Shown in pieces: positions 59,788-64,000 of a DNA stretch of 64,000 nucleotides (positions within the stretch are counted from its first letter, which is position 1; every line of letters starts with the position of its first letter). The notes beneath the pieces are model-generated. The model searched no databases, was not told the origin of the DNA, and saw nothing but the letters and a program-made list of their open reading frames with translations. The translations under genes were made by a program, and so were the position numbers. The DNA comes from Diphasiastrum complanatum (lineage: Eukaryota > Streptophyta > Lycopodiopsida > Lycopodiales > Lycopodiaceae), in the NCBI GenBank assembly GCA_029204225.1, contig CM055095.1, positions 70,070,539 through 70,134,538 on the forward strand, read 5' to 3'.

Positions 59788-59831
<44 letters not shown>
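59004..59831 (+). mobile_element. LINE 3' part, 5'-truncated, with (TTTC)n(TC)n tail
   Basis: Begins directly after the preceding copy's (TC)n tail with GQFKVSSHQLAIETGRFQGT in frame, then CLLCPLHEIESKEHFIFRCP (zinc ribbon C-C-H-C) and YYEIRGRYHCLFRDMPTTLR, ending about 59324. The 3' end has TACGCTCCCATGG, ACTTGACATGTACTCC, hairpin ATGCC-TTTT-GGCAT (59740-59753), AAAAAGACATTAATAAAGC and a 60-bp tail of four TTTC units then (TC)n. Same orientation and same family as its neighbour. Confidence 0.8.
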
Positions 59832-59834
<3 letters not shown>

Positions 59835-60239
59835 GATTCCTTGATAACACATTAGGTCACGGGACATGTGCTCATGCACTGGATCTTACTCTCTATATAT
59901 TGAGGTAGTGATTATCCCGTCGACAACTTGGTCTAGGTTACCTGATGAGCTCTTCTCCTCTTACTATCACATTGGCATGGCTTGGGGGCTAGATCCAGGA
60001 GGATTCTCCAGGAGGGATCTAGGTTTGGTTGGGTGGTTTTGCTCCACAGTCTCTCTAGTGTTTTCCTATCCTCATCTTAGGGGTTTTCCCTAGTGGTCCT
60101 TACATTGGTATCAGAGCCCGGCTAAGATGCGGTTTTTGGATGGGATGGAGAGAAGTTCTACATCAAATCGGTATTGGAATGCACTTGGATTCACATCCCG
60201 GTTGGAGTGCTGTTTTTTCAAGGGAAATTGGGTTTGGAT
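59832..60239 (+). other. Probable LTR end and leader of an LTR element
   Basis: The stretch before 60105 ends GGTCCTTACA and is followed after one base by the primer site TGGTATCAGAGC. This is the usual LTR-end/primer arrangement, so 59832-60104 probably holds the 3' part of an LTR. No second LTR was found. A gypsy RT relic lies downstream at 63700-63790. Confidence 0.45.
60106..60117 (+). promoter_or_regulatory. Primer-binding site, initiator Met tRNA
   Basis: TGGTATCAGAGC one base after TTACA. Marks a + strand LTR element whose gag region has been lost or is interrupted by the inverted-repeat element at 60240. Confidence 0.7.
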
Positions 60240-61103
60240 CATAGTTGCAGCGAATCTCGATTCGCTGGGTCTGCGATTCGCGGGTCGCGATTCTGCGAAT
60301 CGCGATTCGCGACCCAGAATCGCAAAAAAAAAAAATAAATAAATAAATTTTTTTTTTTTTTTGGAAAAATAGCTTATTGCTAAAATTTTTTTAGGGGATC
60401 AATGGTCAAACCAGCGTTTTGCCTCTCATAAGTGCAGTAGATGAGGCACAAACAAATCTTATTTTCAGTAGCTATCCGGTTGTCATTTGCTCTGGTTTTC
60501 AGTAAATGTTAATGCTACAGTTTGGACTATCAACTGTATGGATGATGATCACTTTTGCAATTGGTTCACTGGAGATGTGAGTGCAATGTACATACAGTTG
60601 GGGGCATAAATATTGGGCCCTTCTCGGCGCGCATTTGGACCCCATTTTTATCTACAGGGGGGTGGTGGCATTTTTATCTACAATGTCTATATAGCAAGAA
60701 GCTCTAGGGGGTTCGGGGGACAGTAGCCCCCCGAGAAACGGGGGGTTCAGGGGGCAGTAGCCCCCCGAGAAACGGGGGGTTCGGGGGGCGGTAGCCCCCT
60801 GGTGGGGGGTTTGGGGGGCAACACCCCCCAACGGCGCGGTCCGGCCCCGACGGTAAGGCCTCTTCATGATTTGGCCTTCCAACTCCCCGAGTGAAAACAC
60901 ACTTTTTGGTGTTTCGCACCCGAAACAGTCGGCAAACTACACAATCATAATCCCCTCGATCAGAGCTTTCATCTGATACCCATATTGCCTAAAAAAATTT
61001 CAAAAAAAAAAAAAATCGATTCTACACGATTCTGGGAAAATCCCGAATCGCGAATCGGAATCGCGATTCTGAATCGTGATTCGGGAATCGCGCTGCAACT
61101 ATG
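60240..61103. mobile_element. 864-bp terminal-inverted-repeat element (MITE-like)
   Basis: Ends CATAGTTGCAGCG (60240-60252) and CGCTGCAACTATG (61091-61103) are perfect inverted repeats. Just inside both are several AATCGCGATT-type palindromic words and CCCAGAATCG / CGATTCTGGG, then A or T runs of 12-15, again mirrored. The centre carries the G-run minisatellite. No transposase frame. If the outer TA is the target duplication the repeat is GTTGCAGCG, as in Tc1/mariner-type MITEs; other choices are possible because no longer direct duplication is visible. Confidence 0.6.
60707..60835. repeat. G-run minisatellite with nested hairpins
   Basis: Four units of 34, 34, 30 and 31 bp (60707-60740, 60741-60774, 60775-60804, 60805-60835), each GGGGGTT(C/T)(G/A)GGGGG followed by CAGTAGCCCCC or a variant. 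Each unit can form a GGGGGC/GCCCCC hairpin, and the G runs could stack as a quadruplex. Minus-strand Pro/Gly-rich frames are by-products. Confidence 0.8.
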
Positions 61104-63350
61104 GTTTAGGGTTTTTTGGATGAATAAATTGCATGAATCCATAATGTTTTGGACAGTTGGATTCAGATTTGTAGCAGAATGTTTGTTGATAGATTGATGA
61201 GGAATCGATTTATCCTGTGTAAATAAACTGATTGCTACTGGAAATTTTGAAGTTTTTGGTTGCATGCGTGGATTTAAGGTTTTATATGACTAATCCTCTT
61301 GTATTTCATGCAAACTGAAAACATGAAATGGATTTGGAAATTGAAGATTCTCTAGAAAAACATATTAGGATTTGGAAAAAGTGTTGCATGCAGTTGAGAC
61401 CCTGTGAAACCGTTTTTGGTTTGTGATTGCTGACGGTTGAAAGAGTTTAGAACTGTAAAATTCACAGTAACTCTTTCCCTTTTCTTTGGTTCACTGATAT
61501 GGGTTTTAAACCTCTGAAAAATCGGATTTTTGAAGAGGTTGATATCTGCTCAATCCAAAGAGAGGCTGGTGAAGGTCGCAATACTGTTAGCAAACCTGCT
61601 AGGAAGAGGAAGGTAGCCCTGTGCTTTGAACCCTGTGTACACAAGTCTGGAATCCTCTTTTTAAAATCGTTCTTAACCATTCTGGACAGCCGTTAATAAT
61701 GTTAGTCTGTTGAGGACTTCTTTGGAAGCTTTATCCAATTTGTTGGACAACCTGCAGTAGACAGAAACATGTAGTTGTTGTTGCAAATGATGCGTTGAAC
61801 ATTTAAAGGCCTGCATGTTAGAATCTAGTTCATTACCTCTGTATTTGAGGCCCATTTGCCAAGAAGATGGAAGGCGAGTTCATCTGTCAAGGGCATCAAT
61901 TCTTTCAGCCTTGAAATAAACTTATCTTATTTTAGAGGTCGCTGATGTTGATGCCACATGATTGTGTAGAACCGCGTGTTGCATCCTGATTGGCAGCTGG
62001 GGCAGCGAGAGGTGTGGTAATCTGATTCCTGGAGCAGGAGGCCGTGGATGACAGATTGTCTGAAGCCGTCAGAGCAGGGACGGTGAAATTAATCTGCTGC
62101 AGAAATGCGTAAAATGTTTTTTTAATGTTGTAGAGGATCGAGGAGGTGTGTCATCCCACCTCTCTCTCTCTCTCGCTTTATGCACCTCTCTCTCTCTCTC
62201 GCAAGGTCGCGGCTGGGCTGCCTCCCTTTTTGAGTAGAAGGCGGCTGGAGTAGCAATACCTAAATTTTTTTAGGTTATGAGAGGACTTTTTGGGTATTTT
62301 AAAGTTGAGGGACCGCAATTTGTAAAATTGCATGTATGTGCATGAGGGGCAACCGATGTTTTAAGTGCTTGACAAGTTGTAATTTCAAAAGTGATTTTGG
62401 GAACTCGGGAAATTTGAGTTACTAGCCTCTAGTGAGAGGAATTTTGATTCCTTTGGGCATGTGTGTCAAAGCAGTAAACTCGGTTTCGGATATTGTTTTC
62501 CGGTAAGAGGTAGAAAGAATTTGGTTTTTTCTTCTCTGTGGACAATATGCATGTATGAAGTCCTTATCAACTTGACAATTACCTATAAGCCTTGCATTTT
62601 GAGAACTTAATATTGTTATATGTGTGTCAAGCTGTAATAATCGGTCAAAATTTTATTCAACCGATTTGTCTATCGATTTAACTCTGGAGTAGGATTACTC
62701 CCAAAAAATTGAGTTAAACGGTAATTTTTATGGTTCTTCCTTTTCAACTTCGGTGCTACACCGATAGGTTATCCTAAAAGATTTTGATCTTTAGGATTGT
62801 GGAACTAAAGCTTTTCAGATACTTGTTAAAATGAATAAATGAAATAAGGTCGTAATTTTTGGGAGGTAGTTCTATAGTCGACTAAAAAAAAGACAAGTGT
62901 ATCGAATATTGTAAAGAATACCCGGAACCAAATTTTATTGATTTTCCATTGATTCATGCAACTTTAACGAAGTAATGAAAATAAACCGGTGTGGTCAAAG
63001 AGGAAGTAGCCTAACATTTACTTGTGTCAAAGGAATTTTCGGGGACCTTCGCTAGAAGAATTTTCGGGTGACCAAAAAATCTAAGGGAGGAAGAAAATGA
63101 GACACATGTGTAGGTAAATGTGACAATGTTGTGTAATTTGGATTGGTTAATAATCCCTGTTTGGAAATTGCATAGCACTGGTTTTTTGAATTCACTAAGT
63201 TGAATTTATTTTGAATATCTATAGGACCATGAGTGACCCTATTTGTTATTGGGAATTGTGACATGGAACGAGAATGACACTTGGTTCACATTTGTACTAT
63301 AAAGCACCTTATTCCTAAGAGTTGTAACTCTCAGATGCTAGGAATTCGGG
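61104..63350. other. No recognisable gene
   Basis: Short frames only. (TC)n with CGC ends is duplicated at 62160-62205 (CACCTCTCTCTCTCTCTCGC twice). 62270-63300 is A+T-rich. It may be the decayed interior of the LTR element that starts near 60106. Confidence 0.4.
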
Positions 63351-63794
63351 ATGATAGTACCAACCATAGGGGTTGTTTTATGTGACGGTAATACCATGTG
63401 CAGATTCTTGTTAAATCACAAATTTGTAAATGGATTATTGTGGTCCATTAAGAACAAACATGGGGGTACTCCAGTATTTGGTGGAATAGATATGTGCATA
63501 TCTGGTATTGGAAATCCAGATGGAGTTTTGAGATCTCTGGATTATCGGATAATGCAGCTATTGATCTTCTTGAAGGAACTGAATCCTTGTACCATTTTAA
63601 ATATAGATACTGGATATCTATTGGTATACTTCAACTATATTGAATTTTTCCTTTTGGTTCTGAAGAATAAACTTAGGTCATTTCAACTGTATATGAACGA
63701 GGGTTCTCATCCGTACTGGGGTCAATGCCTAGTGGTATTCTTAGATGATGTTGTCATCTACTGTGAAAACTTAAGGAAATGGAGAATTCAATAG
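63351..63794 (+). pseudogene. Degenerate gypsy reverse transcriptase fragment
   Basis: A 147-codon open frame whose end, SHPYWGQCLVVFLDDVVIYC then ENLRKW, resembles the gypsy RT catalytic block (VVFLDDILIYS, YxDD variant FLDD). The preceding 110 residues do not show the expected RT motifs in order, so only about 63700-63790 is assigned with any confidence. Probably a remnant of the LTR element with the primer site at 60106. The window ends before RNase H or integrase could be seen. Confidence 0.45.
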
Positions 63795-64000
63795 TTGGAG
63801 GTATCTTTCTGGAAAATGGTTGAAGATTGGGCCCTATATTGGATATAGGATGGTCAAATAGTCTTTTTGATTTTCTGATGGTCGGATCTAAAAGCAAAGG
63901 ACTTTCTTGGAGAGAAAACTGATGGTATGGGACATCAGTGATTTCAAAGAGGAAATTCTTGTGTGAGAATGATCTGTAGGCCAAATGGTTAGTATTTACA

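Noticed and set aside
60969-61265. Minus-strand protein at the inverted-repeat element
   Set aside because: Reads AATCGCGATT palindromes as repeated residues; not a gene.

Overview
The window looks like nuclear DNA of a land plant with a large, repeat-rich genome. Evidence: two plant-type spliced genes with canonical GT/AG introns, Ty1-copia and Ty3-gypsy elements that use the plant-style methionine-tRNA primer site TGGTATCAGAGC, several LINEs, a hAT relic and many long (CT)n arrays. The lineage cannot be fixed from the sequence. The unusual LINE type and very TE-loaded introns would fit a seed-free plant such as a fern or lycophyte, but that is a guess.

Layout. 1-2143 is the 3' end of a copia element (RNase H end plus LTR) on the + strand. 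2144-8682 is mostly unassigned and holds a hairpin-rich duplicated module (3571-4068), a 39-bp tandem repeat and a 70-bp tandem duplication. 8683-15176 is a wrecked gypsy (Tat-like) locus: two ~2.2-kb direct repeats flank protease and RNase H-integrase relics in opposite orientations. 16105-16960 is a LINE relic. 17763-21072 (minus) is the best complete host gene: a three-exon, 904-residue membrane-anchored protein with two glycosyltransferase-like (GT-A) domains. 21441-27827 has no recognisable gene.

27828-32268 is a copia element that kept gag-protease but lost most of pol. 32306-36541 is dominated by (CT)n arrays and a 24-bp satellite on a strongly strand-skewed background. 38356-43340 (minus) holds the last five coding exons of a kelch-type acyl-CoA-binding protein (ACBP4/5-like); its introns are invaded by repeats and its 5' exons were not found in the window. 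43468-59831 is a LINE colony: one nearly full-length but dead copy, several truncated copies and a hAT relic. One LINE copy is split by a young, intact 5.86-kb copia element with LTRs that look identical and a perfect 5-bp target duplication. 60106-64000 carries an LTR primer site, an 864-bp element with terminal inverted repeats and a G-run minisatellite, and a degenerate gypsy reverse transcriptase.

Most interesting: the LINE family ends in a short hairpin whose stem varies by paired substitutions between copies, followed by AATAAAGC and a (TTTC/TC)n tail. Truncated copies repeatedly begin directly after a (CT)n array or another copy's tail. Together this suggests a LINE whose reverse transcriptase reads a 3' hairpin and which inserts at (TC)n tracts, seeding arrays through the region, including an intron of the ACBP gene.
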